Assembly: GCA_963786625.1 (NCBI GenBank)
Contig: CAWAZS010000004.1
Location: 248,001-312,000 of the forward strand
DNA length: 64,000 nt
DNA from: CAIWHR01 sp963786625
GTDB taxonomy: Bacteria; Pseudomonadota; Gammaproteobacteria; Burkholderiales; Casimicrobiaceae
Direction of reading: 5' to 3'
Under the pieces are notes generated by a model, which saw only the letters and a list, made by a program, of their open reading frames with translations, had not been told where the DNA came from and ran no database searches. Positions 17,374 to 27,918 of the stretch are shown here, in pieces; within the stretch, counting starts at the first letter, position 1, and each line of letters begins with the position of its first letter. The translations under genes and the position numbers were made by a program.

Positions 17374-18180
17374 ATGAAACCCTCCGTCCCCACGCCGATC
17401 CCCGAAGCCGACGTGCACGCCTGGGTCGACGGTCAGCTCGCGCCCGAGCGGGCCGCGGCGCTCACGGCGGCGCTCGCGTCGGACCCGGGGCTCGCCACGC
17501 GCGTCGCGGAGCTGCGCGCGCAGAATGCCGCGCTGCGCGACGCCCTCGACCCGATCCTTGCCGAGCCGATTCCTGCGGGGCTGCTGGCGGCGGCGACGCT
17601 CCCCGCGGCGCGCGCCGGGGGCTTCCGGCGCTGGCTCGCCCCCGCGTTCGCGGCGGCCGCGACGCTGCTCGTCGGCATCGGCCTGGGCTGGTTCGGCCGC
17701 GATGCGCTGATCGAGCGCGCCGGCACGCCGACGACGTTCGCGCGGCAGGCCGCGTTTGCGCACGCGTTGTACGCCACCGACGTCAATCGTCCGGTCGAGA
17801 TCTGGGCGAGCGAGGAAAAGCGGCTCGTCACCTGGCTCACCCGGCGGCTCGGGTTCCAGGTCTACGCTCCGGATTTGAACAGTGTCGGATATGCGCTCGT
17901 CGGCGGCCGTCTGGTGGCCGGCAACGAGAAGCCGACGGCGCTGTTCATGTACGAGAACGCGGACAAGCAACGGCTCTCGCTGCAGGTGCGCAAGCAGGCG
18001 CCGGGCACCGATGAGACCGCATTCCGCTATGCCGTCGAGAACGGCGTCGGCGTGTTCTACTGGATCGACGAGACCTGCGGCTACGCGATCTCGGGCAATG
18101 TCGACCGCGCGCAGCTGCTGAAGATTGCCCACGTCGTCTACGGCCAGCTCGCGGCCGCCGAAGCCGGCGCCCCGAAGTAG
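17374..18180 (+). CDS. Membrane-anchored anti-sigma factor
   Basis: This 268-residue protein has an N-terminal cytosolic part with the anti-sigma pattern EADVHAWVDGQLAPERAAAL. One transmembrane helix lies near residues 88-108 (WLAPAFAAAATLLVGIGLGWF), followed by a periplasmic domain of about 160 residues (RRLGFQVYAPDLNSVGYALV, and FYWIDETCGYAISG). This layout matches the anti-sigma factors that pair with small ECF sigma factors. It would hold the preceding sigma factor at the membrane. No zinc-binding HxxxCxxC motif of the ZAS class is visible. Confidence 0.85.
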   Translation: MKPSVPTPIPEADVHAWVDGQLAPERAAALTAALASDPGLATRVAELRAQNAALRDALDPILAEPIPAGLLAAATLPAARAGGFRRWLAPAFAAAATLLVGIGLGWFGRDALIERAGTPTTFARQAAFAHALYATDVNRPVEIWASEEKRLVTWLTRRLGFQVYAPDLNSVGYALVGGRLVAGNEKPTALFMYENADKQRLSLQVRKQAPGTDETAFRYAVENGVGVFYWIDETCGYAISGNVDRAQLLKIAHVVYGQLAAAEAGAPK

Positions 18181-18256
18181 CGGGCACGACCCGCCGCGGC
18201 GCGCGGCCTGCCGCCGGCATCTGGTCGGCGGGCCGTCCGCGGGTTACGATCCCCGG

Positions 18257-19372
18257 ATGCAAGGCCTGCCTGCCCGCATCGGCGATCCGGTCGACGCCAT
18301 CGACACCCCGGCGCTCGTCGTCGACCTCGATGTGCTCGAGCGCAACCTCGACCTGATGGCGAGCGCGGTGCGTGGCGCGGGCGTCGCGCTGCGCCCGCAC
18401 GCGAAATCGCACAAGTGCCCGGACATCGCGCACGCGCAGATCGAGCGTGGCGCGGTCGGCATCTGCTGCCAGAAAGTGGGCGAGGCCGAGGCGTTCGTCG
18501 CCGCGGGCATACGCGACGTGCTCGTGACCAACGAGATCGTCGGTGCCGCGAAGCTCGAGCGGCTGGCGCAATTGGCGAGGACGGCCACCGTGGGCGTGCT
18601 GGCGGACGATGCCGCCAGCGTCCGCCACATCGGCGCGGCGGCGCGCGCGGCCGGCGTCGCGATCGACGTGCTGGTCGAGATCGACGTCGGCACGCAGCGC
18701 TGCGGCACCGCACCGGGTGCGCCGGCGCTGGCGATCGCCGAGGTGATCGCGCGCACGCCGGGACTGTCGTTTCGCGGCATCCAGGCCTACCACGGCGCCG
18801 CGCAGCATCTGCGCGCGCCGGAAGAGCGGCGCGCGGCGATCGCGCGCGCGGTTGCAATGGCGCGCGAGACCAGGGCGGCGATCGAAACGGCCGGCATTCC
18901 CTGTCCGACGGTGACCGGCGCGGGCACCGGAACCTGGCAGCACGAGCGCGACAGCGGCGTCTACACCGAGGTGCAGCCCGGCTCGTACGTGTTCATGGAC
19001 GCCGATTACCAGAGGAACGCGCTCGCGCCGGACCAGCACCATTTCGAGCAGAGCCTGTTCGTGCTGGCGTCGGTGATGAGCGTGCCCCGGCCCGAGCGCG
19101 CCGTCGTCGACGCCGGCCTCAAGGCTTTCGCGTTCGACTCCGGCCCGCCGCTCGTCTACGGCGCGCAGGGCTTGACGTACGCGAAGGCGTCGGACGAGCA
19201 TGGCGTGCTCGCCGTTGCGCCGGACGCCCGACCGCCGCTCATCGGCGACCGGCTCTGGCTCGTGCCCGGGCACTGCGACCCGACGGTCAATCTCTACGAC
19301 TGGATCGTCGGCGTGCGCGGCTCGCGCGTCGAGTGCCTGTGGCCGGTCGCGGCCCGGGGAGCGCTCGGCTGA
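18257..19372 (+). CDS. DSD1-family PLP enzyme (D-threonine aldolase-like)
   Basis: This 371-residue protein begins at the ATG at 18257. It has the alanine-racemase-like fold III pattern: DTPALVVDLDVLERN, then RPHAKSHK with the likely PLP lysine Lys50. Near the C-terminus VPGHCDPTVNLYD supplies the His and Cys metal ligands of D-threonine aldolase and D-serine dehydratase. Family members act on D-beta-hydroxy amino acids, releasing glycine plus an aldehyde, or pyruvate plus ammonia. The exact substrate is not clear. A cupin gene follows after 132 bases; no regulator is adjacent. Confidence 0.85.
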   Translation: MQGLPARIGDPVDAIDTPALVVDLDVLERNLDLMASAVRGAGVALRPHAKSHKCPDIAHAQIERGAVGICCQKVGEAEAFVAAGIRDVLVTNEIVGAAKLERLAQLARTATVGVLADDAASVRHIGAAARAAGVAIDVLVEIDVGTQRCGTAPGAPALAIAEVIARTPGLSFRGIQAYHGAAQHLRAPEERRAAIARAVAMARETRAAIETAGIPCPTVTGAGTGTWQHERDSGVYTEVQPGSYVFMDADYQRNALAPDQHHFEQSLFVLASVMSVPRPERAVVDAGLKAFAFDSGPPLVYGAQGLTYAKASDEHGVLAVAPDARPPLIGDRLWLVPGHCDPTVNLYDWIVGVRGSRVECLWPVAARGALG

Positions 19373-19504
19373 GGTGCAGCGGACTGGGCGGGGCGTCGAG
19401 ACCCGGACGCGGCGGCGGGCCGTTCGGAGGGTCGAGCAGGGCAGCGGCACTCCGCGCAGCGCGCGCGACGCACGGTGGTGGTATCGACAGGAAGGGAGCC
19501 ATTG

Positions 19505-19831
19505 ATGTTCGTCTACGCGAAGGACCGGCCGGTCGAGGATCTCGGCGGTGGCGTGACGCGGAAGATCCTCGCGCACGACGGCGGCTTGATGCAGGTCGAA
19601 GTGAGCTTCCGGGAAGGCGCCGTCGGGCCGCTGCACTCTCACCCGCACGAGCAGCTCACCTACGTGCTCTCGGGCGAGTTCGAGTTCACGATCGGCGAGG
19701 AAACGAAGATCGTCCGTGCCGGCGACACGCTGTACAAGAAGCCGGGTGTCGTGCACGGATGCCGCTGCCTCAAGCCGGGCGTGCTGCTCGATACGTTCAC
19801 CCCGCAGCGGATGGATCTCCTCGGAAGGTAA
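19505..19831 (+). CDS. Small cupin-domain protein
   Basis: This 108-residue, single-domain cupin starts at the ATG at 19505, after a good AAGGGAG site. The first metal motif is GPLHSHPHEQLTYVLSGEFEF, with histidines 44, 46 and 48 and a following glutamate. The second motif carries His in GDTLYKKPGVVHGCRCL. Such proteins may be isomerases, dioxygenases or sensors, and the reaction cannot be assigned. It follows the D-threonine-aldolase-like gene and precedes a convergent VOC gene. Confidence 0.85.
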   Translation: MFVYAKDRPVEDLGGGVTRKILAHDGGLMQVEVSFREGAVGPLHSHPHEQLTYVLSGEFEFTIGEETKIVRAGDTLYKKPGVVHGCRCLKPGVLLDTFTPQRMDLLGR

Positions 19832-19923
19832 CGGCGCAGCGCGCCGCGCCGGCCGGGAAGGCGCCGGCGGTGCCCGGCACCGCGAGCCGTTCGCGACCGC
19901 CCGCGCCGGCCAACGGCGCCGCC

Positions 19924-20580
19924 TCAGAGCGTGACGATGCCGCGCGGCGTGCGCAGCATCGCGGCCAGCCGCGCGTCGCGGTCGTAGGTGACGGGAAGCG
20001 CGCCCGTGAGGCCCAGCGCGGCGAGCGCGCTGCGGATCTGGTCGGGATCGGGGTGCGCCGCGGCGAGGCCGGCGATGGAGATGCCCGAGGCAGGCAGCAG
20101 GTCGGCCGGGTGCAGCGGCACGTCCCACTGGATCAACGACGGCACGACGCCCCTGCCCGGGAGCTTGCCGTCGTCAGGAATCGTGATTCGCCAGCGGTAG
20201 TCGCCGCGGGTCATCGGATGGATCACGCCGAGCGGGATCGGGCACAGCGCGACTGCGCGCGCAATGTCCGGCGTGCGCGCGACCCAGTGGACGAGGCGTG
20301 GCCGCTCGGTGAGCTCGGCCTGCAGCGCGATGTTGTCGAGGTCGAACCAGCGCGCGCGGGGGGGGCGGGTCCCCGCCGGATCGATCGCGATGATCTCGAG
20401 GTAGACCCGCTCGGCAAGGCGCAGCAGCGCGTTGTGCGTGCCCATCGCGACGTGCTTTCCGCCGGGCTGCGGCGCGACCCCGGTGATTCCCGCGATGTAC
20501 TCGATGCCGTCGGCGAGCGTCGTCGCGGCGACGACGAGGTGGTCGAGCGTCGCCAGTGGCGAGGGCAGGGTCGGCGCCAA
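19924..20580 (-). CDS. VOC-superfamily protein (glyoxalase-like domain)
   Basis: This 218-residue protein begins MAPTLPSPLATLDHLVVAAT and continues with GIEYIAGITGVAPQPGGKHV, typical of glyoxalase-like proteins of the Glyoxalase_3 type. It includes HNALLRLAERVYLEIIAIDP, a beta-strand pair with a conserved glutamate. Its enzymatic role is unknown. It is encoded leftward, 61 bases after the second VOC gene, so the two may be cotranscribed. Confidence 0.8.
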   Translation of the reverse strand: MAPTLPSPLATLDHLVVAATTLADGIEYIAGITGVAPQPGGKHVAMGTHNALLRLAERVYLEIIAIDPAGTRPPRARWFDLDNIALQAELTERPRLVHWVARTPDIARAVALCPIPLGVIHPMTRGDYRWRITIPDDGKLPGRGVVPSLIQWDVPLHPADLLPASGISIAGLAAAHPDPDQIRSALAALGLTGALPVTYDRDARLAAMLRTPRGIVTL

Positions 20581-20641
20581 GTCTCAGGCTCTTCGCCGGC
20601 AGGCCGGGCGCCGGTCGCGGATGCGGGTCACCGCTCGCTCT

Positions 20642-21025
20642 TCATCGCGGCCCGGCCTCGTTCGCAGCGAAATCGAGCTCGACCTTCGCGCCGTTGGGAT
20701 CGTGGAAGAACACCTGCCAGACGCCGGAGCCGACCTGCTTTCGGCACGCGTACTTGATGCCGCGGGCATCGAGCGCCGCGAGCGTCGGCGCGAGGCCGGT
20801 GGCGGAAAACGCCATGTGGTCGATGACGCCGGCCCGGAGCTCGCTGCGTCCGCGCCCGCCGACCACGTGCAGCACGGCCTGCGCTCCGGCGTAGAGCCAT
20901 GCGCCGGGAAAGTCGAATGCGGGACGCGGGCCTTCGGTCAGGCCGAGCAGCTCGCGGTAGAAGCCGACGGTGGCGCCGACATCGTCGGTCAGCACGGTGA
21001 AGTGATTCATGCCGGCAATCGCCAT
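20642..21025 (-). CDS. Small VOC-family (glyoxalase/dioxygenase) protein
   Basis: The 127 residues form one VOC module: MAIAGMNHFTVLTDDVGATVGFYRELLGL at the start (MNHFTVLTDD carries the first metal histidine), DHMAFSATGL in the middle (second histidine), and VFFHDPNGAKVELDF at the end (final glutamate). The intact metal triad suggests an active lyase, isomerase or dioxygenase of unknown substrate. It lies 48 bases downstream of the esterase gene in the same direction. Confidence 0.85.
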   Translation of the reverse strand: MAIAGMNHFTVLTDDVGATVGFYRELLGLTEGPRPAFDFPGAWLYAGAQAVLHVVGGRGRSELRAGVIDHMAFSATGLAPTLAALDARGIKYACRKQVGSGVWQVFFHDPNGAKVELDFAANEAGPR

Positions 21026-21073
21026 CGCAGCACCCCGGTCGAGCGCCGCGTCCGGCGCAACGCAGCCGCAATC

Positions 21074-22081
21074 TTACTGCAACGCGTCGCGGACGAACGC
21101 ACGCAGCAGATCGGTGGCATCGGGCGCGCGCGGATCGTTGTACGGAAAGCTGGCGTCGCCACCGCTCCAGGCGTGCCCGAGCCCGTCCACCAGCACGTGC
21201 CGCGCCACGAGGCGATCGGCGACGCGCCATTCGCTGGTCGTGACGACGCGGCCGTCGGGCGTGGTGGCCAGGTTGCTGCCGTCGGGCGGCGGGAGCTCGC
21301 CGGGGGAGCCGGCGCTTGCCGCGGGATGGCCGTTGAGCGCGAGGAACTGGCGGACGAGCTGCGCGGCGTTCACGGGCGCGACGACGGAGTCCTCGCCGCC
21401 CTGCAGCGCAAGCAGCGGCACCGGCAGCGTCCGCGGCTCCGCCCTTGCGCGGACATCGCGCGCAATCTGCGCGAGATCGGTGTCGGCGCCGCGCTTGAGG
21501 ACGGCGAACGCGTCCAGCGCCGACGAGGCCGCCCCGCAGGCGACGCCCGAATGCACGAATGCGCCGGCGATCAGGTCGGGCCGACGCAGCGCGATCGCGG
21601 ACGCCAGTCCCCCGCCGGAGGAGAGTCCCGCGAGAAACACCCGCTTGCGGTCGATCCGGTATTTCCGGCGGACCGCGCGGATCTGCGCGGCGACGATCGC
21701 GGTCTCGCCCCAGCCGTGCGCGGTCGCGGGATCGAACCAGTTCCAGCAGCCCCAGGCGTTCGCGTGCGGATTCTGCCGGGGCAGCAGCACGAGGCAGCCG
21801 AGGTCGTCGGCCAGCGCCGTGATGCGGGTCGCCGCCGCGATCTCCTCCGGTGTCTGCCGGCAGCCGTGAATGAGCACCAGCAGCGGCACCCGGCGCCAGT
21901 TCGTGTGGCCGCGGGGAACGTAGACGAGATACTTGCGCCGCGGCCAGATCCACGGCGCCCCGATCAGTCCGCCGCGCAGCGCGGACTTCGCATCCTCCTC
22001 GAAGCGGCCCGGCTCCGGCGGCTTGCGCCGCAGGAGCCGGGAGAGGAACGACTTGGCGCGCGACCAGAGCTTGGCGAACAT
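21074..22081 (-). CDS. PHB depolymerase-family esterase
   Basis: This 335-residue alpha/beta hydrolase shows the oxyanion region LLVLIHGCRQTPEEI, the nucleophile serine in AGLSSGGGLASAIA, and a catalytic histidine in VDGLGHAWSGGD. This matches the intracellular or short-form esterases of the poly(3-hydroxybutyrate) depolymerase group. The N-terminus (MFAKLWSRAKSFLSRLLRRK) is basic and amphipathic rather than a clear signal peptide, so its location is uncertain. The substrate could be a polyester or a small ester. It heads a likely three-gene leftward unit with two VOC genes. Confidence 0.85.
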   Translation of the reverse strand: MFAKLWSRAKSFLSRLLRRKPPEPGRFEEDAKSALRGGLIGAPWIWPRRKYLVYVPRGHTNWRRVPLLVLIHGCRQTPEEIAAATRITALADDLGCLVLLPRQNPHANAWGCWNWFDPATAHGWGETAIVAAQIRAVRRKYRIDRKRVFLAGLSSGGGLASAIALRRPDLIAGAFVHSGVACGAASSALDAFAVLKRGADTDLAQIARDVRARAEPRTLPVPLLALQGGEDSVVAPVNAAQLVRQFLALNGHPAASAGSPGELPPPDGSNLATTPDGRVVTTSEWRVADRLVARHVLVDGLGHAWSGGDASFPYNDPRAPDATDLLRAFVRDALQ

Positions 22082-22157
22082 GGGCCGGCGCCTCGAGCGT
22101 CCGGCGGCGGCGAGACCGCGACTGCTGCGGCCGCGGCCGGAGCGCCTCCGCCCGCGC

Positions 22158-23618
<1,461 letters not shown>

Positions 23619-23701
23619 CGGCGCGGGAGGAGGTTCAAGATCGGGATCCTGATGCGGCCGGCGCGGCGCGATGGCGCCGGGCGGCGGAATGGGTCGAGCC
23701 G

Positions 23702-24316
23702 TTATAGCACGGGGAAGCCGATCGCGGCGAGCGCCACGGCCGTTTCGTAGAGCGGCAATCCCATGACGCCGGAATAGCTTCCCTCGATCCGGGTCACGAA
23801 CGACGCGGCGCGGCCCTGGACCGCGTAGGCGCCGGCCTTGTCGAAGGGCTCGCCGGTGGCGATATAGCGCTCGATCTCGTCGCGCTTCAACTCGCGGAAC
23901 GTCACGCTCGACGTCGAGATCTCGGCGACGATCTGCTGCTCCCAGCAGAACGCCACGGCCGTCAGCACGTGGTGGCTCCGGTTGGAGAGCGCCGCCAGCA
24001 TCCGGGCGGCGTCCGCAGCATCCTTCGGCTTGCCGAAGATCACGCCGTCCAGCACGACTTCGGTGTCGGCGCCGAGCACCGGGCGGGGCGGCAGGCCCCG
24101 CTGCTGCATCCGCTGCCAGCCGATGGCGGCCTTGGTGCGCGCGATGCGCTCGACGTAGTGGAGCGCCGGCTCGGCGTCGCGCGCGCCCTCGGTGACGTCG
24201 GCCTCGCGGCCGGACGCCTCCCGCATCCGGAGCGTCGTGAAATCGACGCCGAGTTGGCGCAGCAATTCTTCGCGGCGCGGGCTTTTCGAGGCGAGGTAGA
24301 CGACGGGAGCGCTCAT
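23702..24316 (-). CDS. maf: Maf-family nucleoside triphosphate pyrophosphatase
   Basis: The protein has 204 residues from the ATG at 24316. The signature YLASKSPRREELLRQLG is at the N-terminus and VLGADTEVVLDG lies near residue 80. Maf proteins hydrolyse dTTP, UTP or modified nucleotides to the monophosphates. An in-frame start at 24343 is possible but lies further from the usual family start. The gene is between rlmH and rng, all leftward. Confidence 0.93.
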   Translation of the reverse strand: MSAPVVYLASKSPRREELLRQLGVDFTTLRMREASGREADVTEGARDAEPALHYVERIARTKAAIGWQRMQQRGLPPRPVLGADTEVVLDGVIFGKPKDAADAARMLAALSNRSHHVLTAVAFCWEQQIVAEISTSSVTFRELKRDEIERYIATGEPFDKAGAYAVQGRAASFVTRIEGSYSGVMGLPLYETAVALAAIGFPVL

Positions 24317-24358
24317 GGCGAATGGGGTCCTATGCGTCCGCAACCATCGGGCAGGGGT

Positions 24359-24826
24359 TCATTCGCGATGGTACGGATGGTGCGAGAGCAGGCTGACGGC
24401 TCGATACAGCTGCTCGGCGACGATGACGCGCACGAGCGCATGCGGCAATGTTAGCGCGGAAAGCGCGACCACGGCAGCGGCGCCGCGCTTGACCGGTTCG
24501 GCGAGGCCGTCGGCGCTGCCGATCACGAACGCGGTGTCGCGCGCGGCGTCGCGCCAGCGCGCCAGCGCTTCGGCAAGCGCGCGCGTCGTCCAGGGCTGCC
24601 CGCGCTCGTCGAGCGCGACGACCTGCGCGCCCTTGCACGCTTGCGCGATCCGGACCGCCTCGGCGGCGAGCACCTGCGGCACCGGCTTGCCGCGATCGCG
24701 CGGCTCGGGCTTGAGCTCGACGAGCTCCAGCGGGAAATCGCGGGGCATGCGGCGCGCGTAATCGGCCCATCCGGCCGCAACCCACGCCGGCATCCGGTGC
24801 CCGAGGGCGACGACGCGGAGCCTCAT
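24359..24826 (-). CDS. rlmH: 23S rRNA (pseudouridine-1915-N3) methyltransferase RlmH
   Basis: The protein has 155 residues from the ATG at 24826, exactly the usual length of RlmH. The SPOUT-class stretches are VALDERGQPWTT, FVIGSADGLAEPVK and the C-terminal LYRAVSLLSHHPYHRE. It methylates pseudouridine 1915 of 23S rRNA on the assembled ribosome. The gene lies between rsfS and maf, matching the conserved ribosome-linked cluster. Confidence 0.96.
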   Translation of the reverse strand: MRLRVVALGHRMPAWVAAGWADYARRMPRDFPLELVELKPEPRDRGKPVPQVLAAEAVRIAQACKGAQVVALDERGQPWTTRALAEALARWRDAARDTAFVIGSADGLAEPVKRGAAAVVALSALTLPHALVRVIVAEQLYRAVSLLSHHPYHRE

Positions 24827-24956
24827 CGTGTCGGGAATCCGGCCCGGGGACGCCGCGGCGGCATGGCCATGGTCGCAACGCCCGGCGGCGCCGGCGCGCG
24901 GCGTCCGCCTCGGGTTTCCGCCGCGCTTCCCGGGCCGGCCCGTGTGCCGCGCACCG

Positions 24957-25322
24957 CTATGCCGCAGCGCGGTCGGCGGCCCTCGCGCGCCGCTTGGTCG
25001 CGGGCGGGGTCCAGAGCTCCTCGAGGTTGTAGTAGGCGCGCACCGCGGGCTGCATGATGTGGACGACGATGTCGCCGGCATCGACCAGCACCCATTCGCC
25101 GGTCTCCTCGCCCTCGACGCCGACGATCGTTGCGCCGCTCTCCTTGAGCTTGTCACGGACGTGATTGGCGAGCGACTTCACCTGCCGGTTGGAATCGGCA
25201 GAGGCGATGATCATTGTGTCGTACAGGCTGGTGAGCTTGCGGACATCGAGAACGGTGATGTCGCGCGCCTTGATGTCTTCGAGAGCGGTGACGGCGGTCT
25301 TCTGGATCTTGTTAAGTCGCAT
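24957..25322 (-). CDS. rsfS: Ribosomal silencing factor RsfS
   Basis: The protein has 121 residues from the ATG at 25322. Family stretches are LEDIKARDITVLDVRKLTS, DTMIIASADSNRQVKSLA and the C-terminal VDAGDIVVHIMQPAVRAYYNLEELW. RsfS binds ribosomal protein L14 and blocks subunit joining in starvation. Its start overlaps the end of nadD by 11 bases, which suggests translational coupling. The last 20 residues are basic and alanine-rich. Confidence 0.96.
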   Translation of the reverse strand: MRLNKIQKTAVTALEDIKARDITVLDVRKLTSLYDTMIIASADSNRQVKSLANHVRDKLKESGATIVGVEGEETGEWVLVDAGDIVVHIMQPAVRAYYNLEELWTPPATKRRARAADRAAA

Positions 25323-25983
25323 CCGGGCGTGAGCGATAGAGTTGGTTGCGGTCAATATAGGCCAAAACGGCGGCCGGAAGCAAACCGCGCACCGCCGCGA
25401 TGCCCTCGGCGCCGCGCGCGAGCTGCGCACGTATCGCCGACGCGGAAATCGGGTGCGCGGAGATCGGCTGCATCACGATCGCCCCTGCGGGTCCGGCCAC
25501 GAGCGCGCCGGAGTCCCGGCGCAGGCGCCGCGACCACTCGTCGGCGAGGAGCGGAGCCATCGTGCCGTCGAAGCGCACGCCCGGTCGCGCCACCACGACG
25601 AAATGCGCGAGATCGAAGAGCTCGCGCCAGCGATGCCACGTCGGCAGGCCGAGAAACGCATCGGCGCCGAGGATCAGCGCGAGCGGACGTGCGGGCGCCT
25701 CCCGGCGCAACTCCTCGAGCGTGAGCACGGAATAGCTGCGCCCCGCACGGCGTATCTCGCGGGCGTCGACCTCGAGTCCCGGCACGTCGGCGACGGCGAG
25801 CTCCACCATCTCGAGCCGATGCGCGGCCGTCGCGACCGGGGCCGCGCGGTGGGGCGGATCGCCGGCGGGGATGAAGCGAACCGCCGACAGATCGAGTGCC
25901 GCGCGCAGCTCGCGGGCGAGCTCGATGTGGCCGCAATGGATCGGGTCGAACGTGCCGCCGAGGATGCCGAGGACCGGGGTCAT
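25312..25983 (-). CDS. nadD: Nicotinate-nucleotide adenylyltransferase
   Basis: The 223-residue protein starts MTPVLGILGGTFDPIHCGHIELA, with the nucleotidyltransferase T/HxGH motif in the form DPIHCGHIELA. ALILGADAFLGLPTWHRW and the C-terminal ISASAIRAQL complete the NadD pattern. It makes nicotinic acid adenine dinucleotide from the mononucleotide and ATP in NAD synthesis. A start 12 bases upstream (25995) is possible. The gene overlaps rsfS and opens the leftward cluster to rng. Confidence 0.95.
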   Translation of the reverse strand: MTPVLGILGGTFDPIHCGHIELARELRAALDLSAVRFIPAGDPPHRAAPVATAAHRLEMVELAVADVPGLEVDAREIRRAGRSYSVLTLEELRREAPARPLALILGADAFLGLPTWHRWRELFDLAHFVVVARPGVRFDGTMAPLLADEWSRRLRRDSGALVAGPAGAIVMQPISAHPISASAIRAQLARGAEGIAAVRGLLPAAVLAYIDRNQLYRSRPDAT

Positions 25984-26051
25984 CGCGACGTGCATTGTAG
26001 CGCCGCGCAAGCGAGCTCGGCCGCGGGCGATGCCTGGCAGCGCCCCGGCCG

Positions 26052-26619
26052 TCAGAAGCGCGATCCCGGCTCCCGCAGGAACGCGATCTCCTCGGGCGTG
26101 GATGCGCGGCCGAGGATCGCGTTGCGGTGGGGATAGCGGCCGAAGCGGCGCACGACCGCGGCGTGCTTCTCCGCCCATTCCAGCGGGCGCGGCCTCGCCG
26201 GTGTCGTCCCTGAGCCGCGTGTACAGCGCGATCGAGCGCTCCTGGCTCGCGAGATCCTCCGCATGCTCGAACGGCAGGTAGAGGAACCAGCGCTCCCACG
26301 GATCGAGGGCGCCGTCGAGGCCCGCGTCGACCGCGCCGGTCGCGGTCTCGAGCGCTGAGGCGTCCCCGGCGAATGCGCGCGGCGTGTCGCGAAAGATGTT
26401 GCGCGTGAACTGGTCGAGCAGCAGCACGTGGGCGAGCGCGCCATGCGGATCGGCACGCCAGGCGTCGAACGCACCGCCGAGCGCGGCCTCGACGGCGCTC
26501 CCGAAACGGTCGCGGATCGTCGCGTCGAACGCGGGATCCTTGCGGAACCATTCGCCGCGCGTGGCGTGCGGGAGCGGACCGAACCAGAAGTCGAGGATCT
26601 CGCGGGCGAGTGGGGTCAC
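26052..26619 (-). CDS. DUF924-family protein (one frame break)
   Basis: From a GTG start at 26619 the protein reads VTPLAREILDFWFGPLPH, with LLLDQFTRNIFRDTPRAF and FLYLPFEHAEDLASQERSI, the DUF924 signatures. Near 26187-26194 the frame shifts, and the other frame continues LEWAEKHAAVVRRFGRYPHRN to the stop at 26052. The length is one base over a multiple of three. Corrected, it has about 188 residues, normal for the family. The family is tetratricopeptide-like and has no established activity. The divergent MFS gene starts only 25 bases away. Confidence 0.8.
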
Positions 26620-26644
26620 GGGCTTTGCTATAGTCGCGCAGGCG

Positions 26645-27829
26645 ATGCGCACATCCTACCGCGATATCTTTCTGCTGGCCTGCTGCCAGGCGCTGCTGCT
26701 CACCAACGCCGCCGGTCTCATCACGATGAACGGCCTCGTCGGCTACGCGCTTGCCGAGACGAAGGCGCTGGCGACGCTCGGCGTGACCCTGTACGTGCTC
26801 GGCTCGGCGGTCGCGACGATGCCGGCGTCGCTGTGGATGGCGAAGGTCGGCCGGCGCATGGGCTTCATGGCGGGCGCGCTGGTCAACGTCGCAGGTTGCG
26901 CGCTCGCGGTGCTCGCCATCGGCGTTCACAGCTTCGCGCTCTACTGCGCGGCGACCGCTGTCATCGGCGTCTACAACGCGATCGGATTGCAGTACCGCTT
27001 CGCCGCGGCCGAGGTCGCCTCGCCTGCGGATCGGGCGAGGGCGATCTCGCTGGTGCTGGCGGGCGGCATCGTCGGCGGCTTTCTGGGCCCCGAGTCCGTG
27101 CGCCGGGCGATGGACCTGTTCGCCACGCCGTTCCTGGGCGGGTTCGTCGTGCTCGCCGGTTACGCGCTGATCGCGCTCGCCGTGCAGTCGCGCCTGCACG
27201 TGCCCCCGCCGACGCTCGAGGAGCGCTCCGGCGGCGGACGGCGGCTGGCGACGATCATGCGCCAGCCGGTTTTCGTCGTCGCCGCGTTGTCCGCGGCGGT
27301 CGGTTACGGGCTGATGAACCTGCTGATGACGGCCACGCCCATCGCGATGAGCTTCTGCAGCCATCCGTTCGGCGCGGCGGCGCTGGTGATCCAGTGGCAT
27401 GTCGTCGGAATGTACGCGCCGGGCTTCGTCACCGGGACGCTGATCCGGCGCTACGGCGTGCTCAACGTGATCCTGGCGGGCATCGTGCTCGTCGCCGGTT
27501 GCGTCGCCGTCGCCCTGAACGGGAACACCGTCACCCATTTCCTGATCGCGCTCGCCCTGCTCGGCGTGGGCTGGAACTTCATGTACACGGGCGGAACCAC
27601 GCTGCTGACGGAATCCTACGCGCCGGCCGAGAAGGCGCGCACGCAGGGCGCGAACGACTTCATCGTCTTCGCGACGATGGGCGTCTCGTCGCTCGCCTCG
27701 GGCGCGATGGTGTCGATGGCGGGATGGGAGACGATGAACCGGGCGATGCTGCCCTTCCTGGCGGCGATCGCCGGCGTCGTGCTCTGGTTTGCGTGGCGGC
27801 GGCGCGCGATCCGGCCCGCCCGCGCGTAG
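26645..27829 (+). CDS. Major facilitator superfamily transporter
   Basis: This 394-residue, twelve-helix transporter begins MRTSYRDIFLLACCQALLL. The loop after helix 2 is MAKVGRRMGFMAGA, matching the MFS A-motif in weak form. It is an inner-membrane transporter of unknown substrate; the closest general type is a drug or metabolite exporter. A TATAGT box at 26629-26634 lies about ten bases before the ATG, so the message may have a very short leader. It is divergent from the DUF924 gene, and its stop lies about 90 bases before the inverted-repeat element at the end of proA. Confidence 0.87.
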   Translation: MRTSYRDIFLLACCQALLLTNAAGLITMNGLVGYALAETKALATLGVTLYVLGSAVATMPASLWMAKVGRRMGFMAGALVNVAGCALAVLAIGVHSFALYCAATAVIGVYNAIGLQYRFAAAEVASPADRARAISLVLAGGIVGGFLGPESVRRAMDLFATPFLGGFVVLAGYALIALAVQSRLHVPPPTLEERSGGGRRLATIMRQPVFVVAALSAAVGYGLMNLLMTATPIAMSFCSHPFGAAALVIQWHVVGMYAPGFVTGTLIRRYGVLNVILAGIVLVAGCVAVALNGNTVTHFLIALALLGVGWNFMYTGGTTLLTESYAPAEKARTQGANDFIVFATMGVSSLASGAMVSMAGWETMNRAMLPFLAAIAGVVLWFAWRRRAIRPARA

Positions 27830-27918
27830 CGGGGTCGGGCGCGATCGGGGCCGGTGCCGGCGCTGCGGAACCAGCCGGCGGACACCGCGCGCTGGAACGA
27901 CGAACGCCGGGTCCGACC

